From contig SCFO01000003.1 of the NCBI GenBank assembly GCA_004078665.1, positions 241,209 to 305,208 on the forward strand: 64,000 nucleotides of DNA, in the 5' to 3' direction. Source of the DNA: Halobacillus fulvus. Its GTDB lineage: Bacteria; Bacillota; Bacilli; Bacillales; Halobacillaceae. The notes under the pieces are model-generated. The model was not told the DNA's origin. It saw nothing but the letters and a program-made list of their open reading frames with translations, and made no database searches. Below, piece after piece: positions 1-8,502 of the stretch (positions are counted from its first letter, which is position 1; every line of letters starts with the position of its first letter). The translations under genes and the position numbers were made by a program.

Positions 1-1521
1 AAGTATGCACAAGATTCAGGTCGTAAAGCCTTGTTGTGGATGAACGAAGCAGGGGACCAAAAAGAAATTACATATGATGAATTGATGAAAAAAGCGAACA
101 GAATCGGCAATGTCTTTCTTGATCACGGCCTTGAAAAAGGGGATAAAGTTTTAGTGATGATTCCTCGTTTGATTGGGGCATATGCTGTCTATATAGCAGC
201 GTTGAAAGCAGGGCTTGTCGTTATTCCGAGTTCTGAAATGTTACGAACAAAAGATCTTCAATACCGTATTTCACATGGAGAAGTGAAGGCCGTTGTCAGT
301 TACCGTCCATTTACAGATCAATTCGAAGACGTTCACGAACGCAATCAGTTGCTTTCCTTCTCAGTAGGGGGAGAAAAAGAAAGCTGGCTTGACCTCGATG
401 GCCTTATGAAGGATTATCCGGAAGAATTGAAAATAGCCGATACATCCAGAGAGGATATGGCATTTCTTTCGTATACCTCAGGTACAACCGGAAATCCGAA
501 AGGGGTTGTTCATACTCATGGCTGGGGGTATGCCCATTTAAAAACAGCGGCGGATAAGTGGCTCGCCATCCAAGATCAAGATACCGTCTGGGCAACAGCA
601 GGACCAGGCTGGCAAAAGTGGATTTGGAGTCCGTTTCTTTCCGTTCTCGGCACAGGGGCCAAAGGACTTGTTTATCAAGGGAAGTTCGATCCGAAAACCT
701 ATCTCAGCATCATGGATCATCATGACGTCAACGTCTTGTGCTGCACACCGACAGAATATCGGTTAATGGCGAAAGTGGACAACTTACCGGATTATAAGCT
801 TTCCGGACTTCATAGTGCCGTTTCCGCTGGAGAACCTTTGAATAGAGAAGTGATTGATACGTTCCAGAAACATTTTGACGTAACGGTTCGGGACGGTTAC
901 GGACAGACGGAGAATACGCTTCTTGTCGGAATTATGAAAGACATGGAAGTTCGTCCAGGATCCATGGGGCGCCCGACTCCAGGTAATCAGGTGGAGATCA
1001 TCGATGAAATGGGTACGCCTGTTGATCCAGGAGAAGTGGGCGATATCGCGGTCCACTTGGACACACCAGCTCTATTTAAAGAGTATTATAAGGACCCGGA
1101 ACGAACAAAAATGGCCCAGCGGGGGAACTATTATGTCACAGGGGATCAAGCGAAAAAGGATGAAGAGGGATATTTTTGGTTTGAAGGCCGGAGTGATGAC
1201 ATCATTATCAGTTCGGGATATACAATCGGTCCGTTCGAAGTGGAAGATGCTCTTGTGAAACATGAGGCGGTCCAAGAGTGTGCCGTCGTTTCGAGCCCGG
1301 ATGAAGTAAGAGGAAGTGTCGTCAAAGCGTTTATCGTTCTGCAAAAGGGTTATGAGGGGGATGGTCAGCTGGTCAAAGAACTTCAAGACCACGTAAAGAA
1401 TTTAACAGCCCCTTATAAGTATCCTAGGAAAGTAGAATTCTTGGAGGAACTTCCTAAAACAACATCTGGCAAAATCCGCCGTGTCGAATTAAGGCAAAAA
1501 GAAAAGGCTTCACAATCTTGA
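1..1521 (+). CDS. AMP-forming acyl-CoA synthetase (MbcS/YtcI-like), 5'-truncated by window
   Basis: An ANL-superfamily enzyme that activates a short, medium or branched-chain fatty acid to its acyl-CoA through an acyl-adenylate. The frame is open from base 1 with no start, so the N-terminus lies outside the window; the TTG at 31 is internal. Visible landmarks are the phosphate-binding SYTSGTTGNPKG segment near residue 160, the DGYGQTEN adenine motif near residue 300, the hinge region YVTGDQAKKDEEGYFWFEGRSDD-type segment near 380-400, and TTSGKIRR with the catalytic lysine near the C-terminus. The stop overlaps the start of the following acetyltransferase gene (TTGA), so the two are probably co-transcribed. 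The exact substrate cannot be told; similarity in form to B. subtilis YtcI and MbcS is the basis for the call. Confidence 0.85.
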   Translation, partial: KYAQDSGRKALLWMNEAGDQKEITYDELMKKANRIGNVFLDHGLEKGDKVLVMIPRLIGAYAVYIAALKAGLVVIPSSEMLRTKDLQYRISHGEVKAVVSYRPFTDQFEDVHERNQLLSFSVGGEKESWLDLDGLMKDYPEELKIADTSREDMAFLSYTSGTTGNPKGVVHTHGWGYAHLKTAADKWLAIQDQDTVWATAGPGWQKWIWSPFLSVLGTGAKGLVYQGKFDPKTYLSIMDHHDVNVLCCTPTEYRLMAKVDNLPDYKLSGLHSAVSAGEPLNREVIDTFQKHFDVTVRDGYGQTENTLLVGIMKDMEVRPGSMGRPTPGNQVEIIDEMGTPVDPGEVGDIAVHLDTPALFKEYYKDPERTKMAQRGNYYVTGDQAKKDEEGYFWFEGRSDDIIISSGYTIGPFEVEDALVKHEAVQECAVVSSPDEVRGSVVKAFIVLQKGYEGDGQLVKELQDHVKNLTAPYKYPRKVEFLEELPKTTSGKIRRVELRQKEKASQS

Positions 1522-1943
1522 TCAGGGAAGCTACACTTGCCGACACAAGAGATTTGACCCAGTTAATGAGTGTTCTAGGTTATCCAACGGAAACATCATC
1601 GATGAGACAGCGGATGTCTGATATATTCAATCGCGAGGACTATCAAACCTTCGTGTATGAGCGGAATGAAAAAGTGGTTGGCATGATCGGGATGACTTTT
1701 CACGTGGCCTACCACACCGATGCTCCGCATGTCCGGGTGATCGCTTTTGTAGTGGATCAAGAATTCCAGGGGGAAGGAATCGGTCGAAAGCTCATGGAAG
1801 AGACAGAAGCATGGGCACGTACCAAGCATGCCAAAACGATTATTCTGAACAGCGGGAATCGACAGGAGAGAAAAAGTGCTCACCATGTCTATGAGCATTT
1901 CGGATTTGAAGGAAGAGCCACGGGATTTTATAAGAAACTATGA
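1518..1943 (+). CDS. GNAT-family N-acetyltransferase
   Basis: A 141-residue GCN5-related acetyltransferase. The acetyl-CoA binding motif is seen in the middle (DQEFQGEGIGRKLMEE, around residues 75-92, giving the Q/R-x-x-G-x-G/A pattern), preceded by the usual beta strand (HVRVIAFVV) and followed by a C-terminal HVYEHFGFEGRATGFYKK segment typical of the fold. The start is a TTG that overlaps the stop of the acyl-CoA synthetase by translation coupling. A strong terminator follows at once. The acceptor substrate is unknown. Confidence 0.85.
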   Translation: MIREATLADTRDLTQLMSVLGYPTETSSMRQRMSDIFNREDYQTFVYERNEKVVGMIGMTFHVAYHTDAPHVRVIAFVVDQEFQGEGIGRKLMEETEAWARTKHAKTIILNSGNRQERKSAHHVYEHFGFEGRATGFYKKL

Positions 1944-1976
1944 AAAAAACAGACCTTTAGCGCAGGTCTGTTTTTT
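1944..1976. terminator. Bidirectional rho-independent terminator
   Basis: AAAAAACAGACCT (1944-1956) pairs with AGGTCTGTTTTTT (1964-1976) around a short loop. A-rich on the left and T-rich on the right, so it can serve both the GNAT gene and the convergent cupin gene. Confidence 0.9.
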
Positions 1977-1989
1977 GTGTGGGTTCACT

Positions 1990-2487
1990 TCAAACCCAAA
2001 GCTCCATTAAAGGGCCTCTTTTGCCAAGTATAGGATCAGCAGAAGGTTTTTTTGCTTCTGGGATAGTTTTCAATGCCTCTTCATACTCATGTTTTTCTCC
2101 AGTTTTCAAATCGAACGACTCTCCGTAAGGGTAGGCTCCCATGACCTGAAAGTCTTCTGTCGCTCCTTCGTTTTTGTGTGCAACTCCTGCCGGAATGACA
2201 ATCAGATCCCCTTTTTTAACATCTACTACTTTTCCGTTTGGTCCACCTAGCGTCAAGGTGGAGGTGCCTTCTAATACAGCCAGCACTTCATGTGTTTTGC
2301 TATGATAATGATGATAGTCGAACACTCCACCTGTCCATGTATTCGCCCAGCGATTCTGATGAAAAAGTCTCTCCACTTCATCGGTAGTGGAATCAAGACA
2401 ATTATAGTAAACAAGCGTCGGTAGAAAAGGATGATTAGGGTAGAATCCATCATCCTCAAAGAATAGACTGTTTATGTTCGGATTCAT
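1990..2487 (-). CDS. Cupin domain protein, YjlB type
   Basis: A 165-residue single-domain cupin of the YjlB type. The conserved cupin motif 1 (HHYHSKTHEVLAVLEG, near residue 60) carries the metal-ligand histidines and glutamate; motif 2 is GDLIVIPAGVAHKN near residue 105; LGGPNGK and VMGAYPYGE are typical of this subfamily. The frame stays open a further 51 codons upstream, but the ATG at 2487 has a good ribosome site (GGAAGGAG, about 7 bases before) and starts at the family's conserved NSLFFEDDGFYPNHP segment, so this start is chosen. No function is established for the family; a metal-dependent role is only inferred. Confidence 0.82.
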   Translation of the reverse strand: MNPNINSLFFEDDGFYPNHPFLPTLVYYNCLDSTTDEVERLFHQNRWANTWTGGVFDYHHYHSKTHEVLAVLEGTSTLTLGGPNGKVVDVKKGDLIVIPAGVAHKNEGATEDFQVMGAYPYGESFDLKTGEKHEYEEALKTIPEAKKPSADPILGKRGPLMELWV

Positions 2488-2704
2488 GTTACTCTCCTTC
2501 CAAAATTTGCTTTCCTCATGAACATTACCGGTATACGAACTGAATAAACCTTCATTTTCATTACAGAAAAATACGACAAAATAGGCGCCTGAGGTGGGGA
2601 GAAAGAGGCACATGGATTCATTGCATAGAATCGTTCGCAAACGCTCGCTGGTTATACTATACTGAAAAAAGATGAGGCGTTATGAGGTAAGGAGAGAAGA
2701 TAAA

Positions 2705-2959
2705 GTGAGTCGAACATTTACCCATATTTTCAACATACTTGTCGGTATTTTAATCGTAGCGGAAGGGGCCGTCTACATTTTTATGAACAATAAAGATGGA
2801 GAGTTGCACCTCCGCAGTATGATCATGACAGCACTTCTGCTTCTGGCATGGGGGATGTCTTACCGCAAGCAGGTCGTTGGTGACAATGCAAGTGCCTGGC
2901 TGATTGTGACGATCATCATTATGATCCCGATGATTTTACCGTGGCTGTTCTTTATTTAA
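2705..2959 (+). CDS. Small membrane protein, unknown
   Basis: An 84-residue protein with three hydrophobic segments: roughly residues 7-25, 38-52 and 62-82, with a charged NNKDGE loop between the first two. No family is recognised. The GTG at 2705 is preferred to the ATG at 2672 because AAGGAG lies about 10 bases before it, whereas nothing suitable precedes 2672. It is a single-gene unit with its own strong terminator, and it diverges from the cupin gene. Confidence 0.6.
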   Translation: MSRTFTHIFNILVGILIVAEGAVYIFMNNKDGELHLRSMIMTALLLLAWGMSYRKQVVGDNASAWLIVTIIIMIPMILPWLFFI

Positions 2960-2978
2960 CTTTAATCATGAATAGAGG

Positions 2979-3021
2979 AAAAGAGAGTGTTTGAAACCTT
3001 TTCAAACACTCTCTCTTTTTT
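2979..3021. terminator. Rho-independent terminator, usable from both sides
   Basis: AAAAGAGAGTGTTTGAA pairs with TTCAAACACTCTCTTTT around a short ACCTT loop, followed by T residues. It separates two convergent small membrane protein genes. Confidence 0.9.
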
Positions 3022-3024
3022 ACT

Positions 3025-3294
3025 TCATCCGAGCCACATCCACAATCCGATGACTCCGAACATCAGGGCTGAAATGAGATAAACATAACCGAATATCCTA
3101 TGCTTTGTTTCTTCGCTGGAGGTTTCGACAGCTCCGGAGAAAACGAGGAATAAAATGGCGATGATATAGAGGGTCAGCTCTACCCCTACATAGGGTGGCT
3201 GCTTGTACAGTAGCCATGCTTCAGCAGGTATAGCCGTTAGCAAAGGTATATACAAAGGATTAAAGCGATCTCGTATTTGTTTCTTTTCGCTCAT
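3025..3294 (-). CDS. Small membrane protein, unknown
   Basis: An 89-residue protein with a charged N-terminus (SEKKQIRDR) and three predicted membrane spans near residues 11-25, 38-55 and 66-86. The start at 3294 is chosen over the ATG at 3321: GGGGTG stands 7 bases before 3294 and nothing resembling a ribosome site precedes 3321. No known family could be assigned. It is convergent with the preceding small membrane protein and divergent from the first BCCT carrier. Confidence 0.55.
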   Translation of the reverse strand: MSEKKQIRDRFNPLYIPLLTAIPAEAWLLYKQPPYVGVELTLYIIAILFLVFSGAVETSSEETKHRIFGYVYLISALMFGVIGLWMWLG

Positions 3295-3484
3295 GGAAAA
3301 CACCCCACGTGTTATTTTCATATTTCGATATTCTTTTACAAAATAGGGTATAGATACAGAGGGCGTGCAGTAATCCCGTTCTAAATTCTACTTAAGGCAT
3401 GAACATCCCCCTTGCCCCCTCACCATTGTAACATTCTCCGTGCGGTAGTGAATGATTTGAAAAATTGGAAAGGAATGATTTTGG

Positions 3485-5119
3485 ATGAATACGAAGATGA
3501 TTGATTGGCCAACGTTTATTGGAGCATTGATTCTCTTACTCGGTGTCACCATTCCATTGATTGTGTTTCCGGAAGCTGGACAATCGGTAGTCAACGAAGC
3601 GAACGAATTTGTCTCCGGTAATTTCGGAGCCCTCTATATTGTGATGGGACTCGTCATTTTCTTGTTTTTAGTTTTTGTTGCATTCAGTAAGAATGGATCT
3701 ATCAAGCTAGGCGATGAGGGAGAAGATCCTGAATTCAACACGTTTTCTTGGGCCGCCATGCTGTTTGCGGCAGGAATCGGATCTAGTATTTTGTACTGGG
3801 CTGTCATCGAATGGGCGTATTATTATCAGGGCCCTCCATTTGGGCTCGAAGCGGGGTCCCAAGAAGCGATCCAATGGGCTACAGCTTACGGTATTTTTCA
3901 CTGGGGACCGATTGCCTGGGCGATTTACACGTTGCCAGCATTGCCGATCGCTTATTTCTATTATGTAAGGAAAAAGCCTGTGCTGAAAGTTAGTGAGGCT
4001 GTGCGTCCTGTCCTTGGAAACGCGGTAGATGGACCGCTTGGAACGATCATTGATGTCCTGTTTATGTTCGGTCTGATGGGAGGAGCGGGAACGACGCTTG
4101 CCCTTGGAACACCGATGATTGCTGAAGGTGTGAGTGATTTGACAGGCATCCCAGCTAATCTGGGAACACAGTCGGTCATTATGCTTTTATGTACATTAAT
4201 ATTTGCTGTAAGTGCTTATTCGGGACTAAAACGAGGCATTAAAGTTTTAAGTGATATTAATCTATGGCTATCGATTTTTATCTTAGCTTTTATCTTTATT
4301 TTTGGACCGACACGCTTTATTAGTGAAACGACGGTGAACAGTGTCGGGATTCTTGCAGACAACTTCTTCAAAATGGCGACGTGGCTCGAACCTTTTGGCA
4401 ATCTCGGTGGATTTGAAGAAACGCTATTCCCAGAATCTTGGACGGTTTTTTATTGGGCATGGTGGCTTGTGTATGCACCGTTCGTCGGTTTGTTCGTTGC
4501 TCGTATTTCACGCGGAAGAACGATCCGACAGATGGTGCTTGGGACGATGGTGTACGGAACGCTTGGATGTATTTTGTTCTTCGGAATCATGGGGAACTTC
4601 GGACTTTACTTACAGCTGACAGGCACCTATGATGTCATCGCGTTTCTGAATGAAAACGGTGCGCCGGCGACGATCATCGAAATTATTAATCAGCTGCCGT
4701 TAGCCAAATTCATGGTTTTGGTCTTTACAATTCTTGCAATTATTTTCCTAGCGACGACGTTCGACTCTTCTTCCTACATTCTGGCTTCTGTTGTCCAAAA
4801 AAGTGTAGAAGGCGAACCGTTACGCTGGAACCGTCTGTTTTGGGCATTTGCTCTATGTCTGATGCCGCTGACTCTCCTTTATTTAGGAGGTTTGGGGACC
4901 CTTCAAACGGCTAGTATTGTCGGAGGATTTCCATTGATCTTCATTATGTTCCTTCTCGCTTGGTCGTTTATGAGGGCATCCAATCAGGATATTCGGGCCT
5001 CTGAAAGCTATGAGTCAAGCACGATATACATTGAACGCTGGAACAAGAAAAAACCTAAGAAACGTAAACGTTCAGCACTTGAGGTACTGGAAGATAAAAA
5101 AGACGAAGATGATGAATAA
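3485..5119 (+). CDS. BCCT-family betaine transporter, copy 1
   Basis: A 544-residue secondary carrier of the betaine/choline/carnitine family, probably sodium-driven uptake of glycine betaine or a related compatible solute. About 12 membrane spans are visible. The family's aromatic substrate box is recognisable: HWGPIAWAIY (W140, W145, Y148) in the fourth core helix, and the signature FYWAWWLVYAPFVGLFVARISRGR in the eighth, near residue 325. The C-terminal tail is cytoplasmic and strikingly basic then acidic (KKKPKKRKR to DEDDE), as in osmosensing relatives. Start: ATG with GAAAGGA upstream. It is followed by its own terminator and by a close paralogue, which fits high demand for osmolytes in a halophile. 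Exact substrate is not deducible. Confidence 0.92.
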   Translation: MNTKMIDWPTFIGALILLLGVTIPLIVFPEAGQSVVNEANEFVSGNFGALYIVMGLVIFLFLVFVAFSKNGSIKLGDEGEDPEFNTFSWAAMLFAAGIGSSILYWAVIEWAYYYQGPPFGLEAGSQEAIQWATAYGIFHWGPIAWAIYTLPALPIAYFYYVRKKPVLKVSEAVRPVLGNAVDGPLGTIIDVLFMFGLMGGAGTTLALGTPMIAEGVSDLTGIPANLGTQSVIMLLCTLIFAVSAYSGLKRGIKVLSDINLWLSIFILAFIFIFGPTRFISETTVNSVGILADNFFKMATWLEPFGNLGGFEETLFPESWTVFYWAWWLVYAPFVGLFVARISRGRTIRQMVLGTMVYGTLGCILFFGIMGNFGLYLQLTGTYDVIAFLNENGAPATIIEIINQLPLAKFMVLVFTILAIIFLATTFDSSSYILASVVQKSVEGEPLRWNRLFWAFALCLMPLTLLYLGGLGTLQTASIVGGFPLIFIMFLLAWSFMRASNQDIRASESYESSTIYIERWNKKKPKKRKRSALEVLEDKKDEDDE

Positions 5120-5140
5120 TGGAATTTGAATAATATTGTC

Positions 5141-5191
5141 AAAAGAAGCGCATGAAGACCCGGCTAAAGCCTGGTCTCATGCGCTTTTTTT
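5141..5191 (+). terminator. Terminator of BCCT copy 1
   Basis: AAGCGCATGA...AGACC pairs with GGTCT...CATGCGCTT around GGCTAAAGCC, followed by a T tract. The AAGCGCATG arms are shared with the terminator of copy 2. Confidence 0.9.
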
Positions 5192-5411
5192 CTTTTATCA
5201 CCGTCAGATTCCTTTATTGGTATTCTTTGCATTCTTTTACATCATTCGACACTTCAGGGGGCTATTGAACTAGAATTAGAAAGAAATTTGTCATCTATAC
5301 TCTTTATTGTTACAATCATTTTCGTGTTTGTTTGCTTCCCTATACTAATACCTCGCAAGATCGATCCTCCAACAACAAGAACGTATAAATCTGAGAAAGG
5401 AAGGATTTTGG

Positions 5412-7040
5412 ATGAAGACGAAATTGATCGATTGGCCGACGTTTATAGGCGCTTTAGTTCTATTGCTTGGTACAACCATTCCGTTAGTCGTATTCCCGGA
5501 AGGTGGACAGATCTTTGTCAACCAAGCAAATGAATTTGTATCTGGAAACTTTGGAGCCCTTTATATGGTGATGGGGCTTGTAATCTTTCTGTTTCTTGTA
5601 TATGTAGCATTCAGCAAGAACGGTTCAATCAAATTAGGTGACGAAGGAGAAAAGCCTGAATTCAACACGTTTTCCTGGGCCGCTATGTTGTTTGCGGCAG
5701 GAATTGGATCAAGTATTCTATACTGGTCTGTGATTGAATGGGCTTATTATTATGAAGGACCTCCATTTGGACTCGAGCCCAATTCGAAAGAAGCGATCCA
5801 GTGGTCCACGGCATACGGGATTTTTCACTGGGGTCCAATCGCATGGGCGATTTATACATTACCGGCGCTGCCGATCGCATATTTCTATTATGTGCGTAAA
5901 AAGCCAGTTCTGAAAGTTAGTGAAGCGGTTCGTCCGGTACTCGGTAATGCTGTCGACGGACCAATCGGAACAATTATCGATGTTCTGTTTATGTTCGGAC
6001 TGATGGGAGGAGCTGGAACATCTCTTGCACTCGGAACACCGATGATCGCTGAAGGTGTCAGCGAATTGACAGGACTTCCAGTGAACTTAGGTACACAAAC
6101 AGCCATTATGCTTCTTTGTACCCTGATTTTTGCTGTTAGTGCTTATTCAGGACTAAAACGAGGAATTAAGTTTTTAAGTGATATCAACCTGTGGCTGTCT
6201 ATTTTTATTTTGGCGTTTATCTTTATTTTTGGTCCGACGCGCTTTATTAGTGAGACAACGGTAAATAGTGTCGGTATTCTAGCAGATAATTTCTTCAAGA
6301 TGGCGACGTGGCTTGAGCCATTCGGGAATTATGGCGCTTTTGAGGAAACGCTCTTCCCTGAATCATGGACTGTCTTTTACTGGGCATGGTGGCTCGTGTA
6401 TGCACCGTTCGTCGGATTGTTTGTTGCCCGTATTTCCCGTGGTCGAACAGTGCGTCAAATGGTTCTTGGTACAATGGTATATGGAACGTTTGGATCGATC
6501 CTGTTCTTTGGAATCATGGGGAATTTCGGTCTTTACCTGCAATTGACAGGCGGATTCGATGTCATTGCTTATCTGAATGAATACGGGGCACCTGCTACCA
6601 TTATCGAGGTCATTAACCAGCTGCCATTAGCAAGAGTCATGGTATTAGCCTTTACGGTGCTTGCTCTTATTTTCCTTGCAACGACGTTCGATTCTTCCTC
6701 CTACATTCTGGCTTCTGTCGTACAGAAAAATGTGGAAGGAGAGCCGTTGCGCTGGAACCGTTTGTTCTGGGCATTCTCATTGTGCATTATGCCACTAGCG
6801 CTCCTCTATTTAGGTGGTCTCAGCACGTTGCAAACGGCGAGTATCGTCGGAGGATTCCCGCTGATCTTTATCATGTTCCTGCTTGCATGGTCGTTTATGA
6901 GGGCTTCCAATCAGGATATTCAAGCCTCTGACCAATACGAGCCTAGTACGATTCACATTGAACGCTGGAAGAAGAAAAAGAAAAAACGAAAGCGTTCAGC
7001 TCTTGAAGTTCTACAGGATAAACCTAATGATGATGAGTAA
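5412..7040 (+). CDS. BCCT-family betaine transporter, copy 2
   Basis: A 542-residue close paralogue of the preceding carrier, matching it over nearly the whole length with mostly conservative changes. It keeps the same aromatic box (HWGPIAWAIY near residue 140; FYWAWWLVYAPFVG near 325) and the same basic-acidic C-terminal tail, slightly shorter. Even the bases around the start are shared (AGGATTTTGGATGAA), as is the arm sequence of the terminator, so the duplication included the flanks. AAGGAAGG before the ATG is a good ribosome site. The 220 bases before it and its separate terminator suggest its own transcription. The two copies may differ in affinity or regulation; this is inference. Confidence 0.92.
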   Translation: MKTKLIDWPTFIGALVLLLGTTIPLVVFPEGGQIFVNQANEFVSGNFGALYMVMGLVIFLFLVYVAFSKNGSIKLGDEGEKPEFNTFSWAAMLFAAGIGSSILYWSVIEWAYYYEGPPFGLEPNSKEAIQWSTAYGIFHWGPIAWAIYTLPALPIAYFYYVRKKPVLKVSEAVRPVLGNAVDGPIGTIIDVLFMFGLMGGAGTSLALGTPMIAEGVSELTGLPVNLGTQTAIMLLCTLIFAVSAYSGLKRGIKFLSDINLWLSIFILAFIFIFGPTRFISETTVNSVGILADNFFKMATWLEPFGNYGAFEETLFPESWTVFYWAWWLVYAPFVGLFVARISRGRTVRQMVLGTMVYGTFGSILFFGIMGNFGLYLQLTGGFDVIAYLNEYGAPATIIEVINQLPLARVMVLAFTVLALIFLATTFDSSSYILASVVQKNVEGEPLRWNRLFWAFSLCIMPLALLYLGGLSTLQTASIVGGFPLIFIMFLLAWSFMRASNQDIQASDQYEPSTIHIERWKKKKKKRKRSALEVLQDKPNDDE

Positions 7041-7064
7041 AATCGAATAAAATAAAAGTGAATA

Positions 7065-7114
7065 GAAAAAGCGCATGGAGTCAGGTGGAAAATGCTGATT
7101 TCATGCGCTTTTTT
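7065..7114 (+). terminator. Terminator of BCCT copy 2
   Basis: AAAAGCGCATG pairs with CATGCGCTTTT around a 23-base partly paired middle, followed by T residues. Same outer arms as the terminator at 5141. Confidence 0.88.
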
Positions 7115-7340
7115 AGTTTGAGTTTGTTTAAACTGCGTCGATTTCCTATACCAAAGCTTGGTGGGGAGGCAACGTCAAGAGAGTTTTATGATTTGTATAG
7201 TTCTTTTACTTATTTAATATCTCTAGATCCAATCACCCCTGATTTTACTAGGTGTTATTTTTATTTAACTCCACCAGATTTTTCAGGTTGATTGGGACTC
7301 ATAAAAGGGTATAAATATAATAAAAAGAAGGTGGGATCTT

Positions 7341-7556
7341 ATGCTGTTGAATGCGATTGGGTTTCTGATCGTCGGGATTGCCACGTTTATTTTGATGATC
7401 ATTGTCGGCTATAAAGTGTTCGTCAAGAAGCAAAGGGTAGACACAGCCAACGCCTATACGCCTTTTGATTATATTACTGGACAGTCGAACGATGAATTTC
7501 AAGAGGGCTTTGTGCTTGAAGAAAAGAATGGGAAGGATAGAAAAAACGCTCCCTGA
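7341..7556 (+). CDS. Small single-span membrane protein, DUF3951-like
   Basis: A 71-residue protein with one membrane span at residues 3-26 followed by a short cytoplasmic tail containing AYTPFDYITGQ. The YTPFD motif after a single N-terminal helix is what I remember of the DUF3951 family of Bacillus; function is not known. AAGGTGGG stands about 8 bases before the ATG. The stop codon lies inside the loop of the terminator hairpin shared with the convergent gene. Confidence 0.65.
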   Translation: MLLNAIGFLIVGIATFILMIIVGYKVFVKKQRVDTANAYTPFDYITGQSNDEFQEGFVLEEKNGKDRKNAP

Positions 7557-7575
7557 TTTGGGGAGCGTTTAGTTT
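7543..7575. terminator. Bidirectional terminator
   Basis: AAACGCTCCC (7544-7553) pairs with GGGAGCGTTT (7561-7570). It serves the small membrane protein gene and the convergent DUF5694-like gene, and overlaps the former's stop. Confidence 0.88.
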
Positions 7576-8270
7576 TATAAATAGTCATTCACATCAGAAA
7601 GGGAAAAGTCGCCGCTGTCATGAAGGAACTGCCGTAACAAGTGCAAATGATCTCCACCAACGAGCATAAGGACACGGTCTTCGGGTTCAGTGATTCTGGC
7701 TAAGTTGGCTGCAATGGCAAGATCTCTGTGATGCCATTGTTTAAGCCAGGAGACACCTACTTGATGCTGGCGGTCTCCAACAAGCGTCAGCTTCATATAA
7801 ATTTTTTGCAACGTACGGATATAGTCCGGATGATTGATTGTTTTTAACCGCTCAATGAGAGAGGTGCTTGTGTCCATCTCTTGAAGCTTTCCTTGAATCG
7901 CTGCAATTTCCGTGAATAGTTCAGGTTGATGCTCTTTGGCCCATTCAAACACCTGATTCAGGGAAGGTGACGTCATGTCGACGATTTCATCTACAGGGTA
8001 TAGTGTTGGGTGATCGAGAGCATGCGCCAAACGGAATGCGAATTGTTCGACTTCATCATAGGTCAACGTAAGCTTTCCGTCTTGAAAGTCTCGGTATTTG
8101 CGATCGAGCTCCTCTTCCACTAAGAATGATTTTTCTACGGCAATTTTTGTAGGTTGATAAGCTTCTAATTGTTTGACGATGCGCAAGATGTCCTCCATTT
8201 GTTCATTTACGGCTTGAGGTTCCATTGAAAAGTGAAACGTTCCGAATAATAGAATGTCTGGCTTCTTCAA
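7575..8270 (-). CDS. DUF5694-like protein (TraB/PrgY-type fold suspected)
   Basis: A 231-residue soluble protein. The N-terminus (ILLFGTFHFS) resembles the LLGTxHx opening strand of DUF5694 and TraB/PrgY-like proteins, with a conserved glutamate following (KIAVEKSF), and the C-terminus has a VLMLVGGDHLHLLRQFL segment in keeping with this. These proteins are thought to be related to Tiki-type metallohydrolases, but no reaction is established. The start is TTG with GATGGTGG about 6 bases upstream; no ATG would serve. The neighbours give no clue to function. Confidence 0.65.
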   Translation of the reverse strand: MKKPDILLFGTFHFSMEPQAVNEQMEDILRIVKQLEAYQPTKIAVEKSFLVEEELDRKYRDFQDGKLTLTYDEVEQFAFRLAHALDHPTLYPVDEIVDMTSPSLNQVFEWAKEHQPELFTEIAAIQGKLQEMDTSTSLIERLKTINHPDYIRTLQKIYMKLTLVGDRQHQVGVSWLKQWHHRDLAIAANLARITEPEDRVLMLVGGDHLHLLRQFLHDSGDFSLSDVNDYL

Positions 8271-8365
8271 CCTATACCACCATCCTCTCTAACTATCATT
8301 TTTACTTCACAAAACATTTTCTCTTATTCACTCAAAAGGTAGAGAACGCTAACTTAAATAGTTGT

Positions 8366-8490
8366 CTCTGTTAAAGCTTAATGTTGATACTAGAAAGCTT
8401 CCGTTTTTCATACCAGAGCTTGGTGGAGCGGGAAATAACTGCCACAGGCGGGCGCTGAGCTTCCTCGGAGCAAAGCGCCTGTGGGGTCCA
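8366..8490 (+). repeat. Palindromic intergenic repeat, copy 1 (3'-truncated)
   Basis: It begins with the extended flank CTGTTAAAGCTTAATGTTGA shared with copies 2 and 3, then the TTCCGTT outer arm, the GCGGGAAATAACT segment and GGCGGGCGCTGAGCTTCCTC. The right-hand arms are missing. In this copy CCACAGGCG (8442-8450) and CGCCTGTGG (8476-8484) form a new perfect 9-bp stem, so a hairpin is kept in spite of truncation. Confidence 0.85.
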
Positions 8491-8502
8491 AGTGAAAGAA
8501 TC

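Noticed and set aside
7115-7340. Possible small gene after BCCT copy 2 (open frame from 7058)
   Set aside because: It reads through the BCCT terminator hairpin, has no ribosome site, and its product has no recognisable character.
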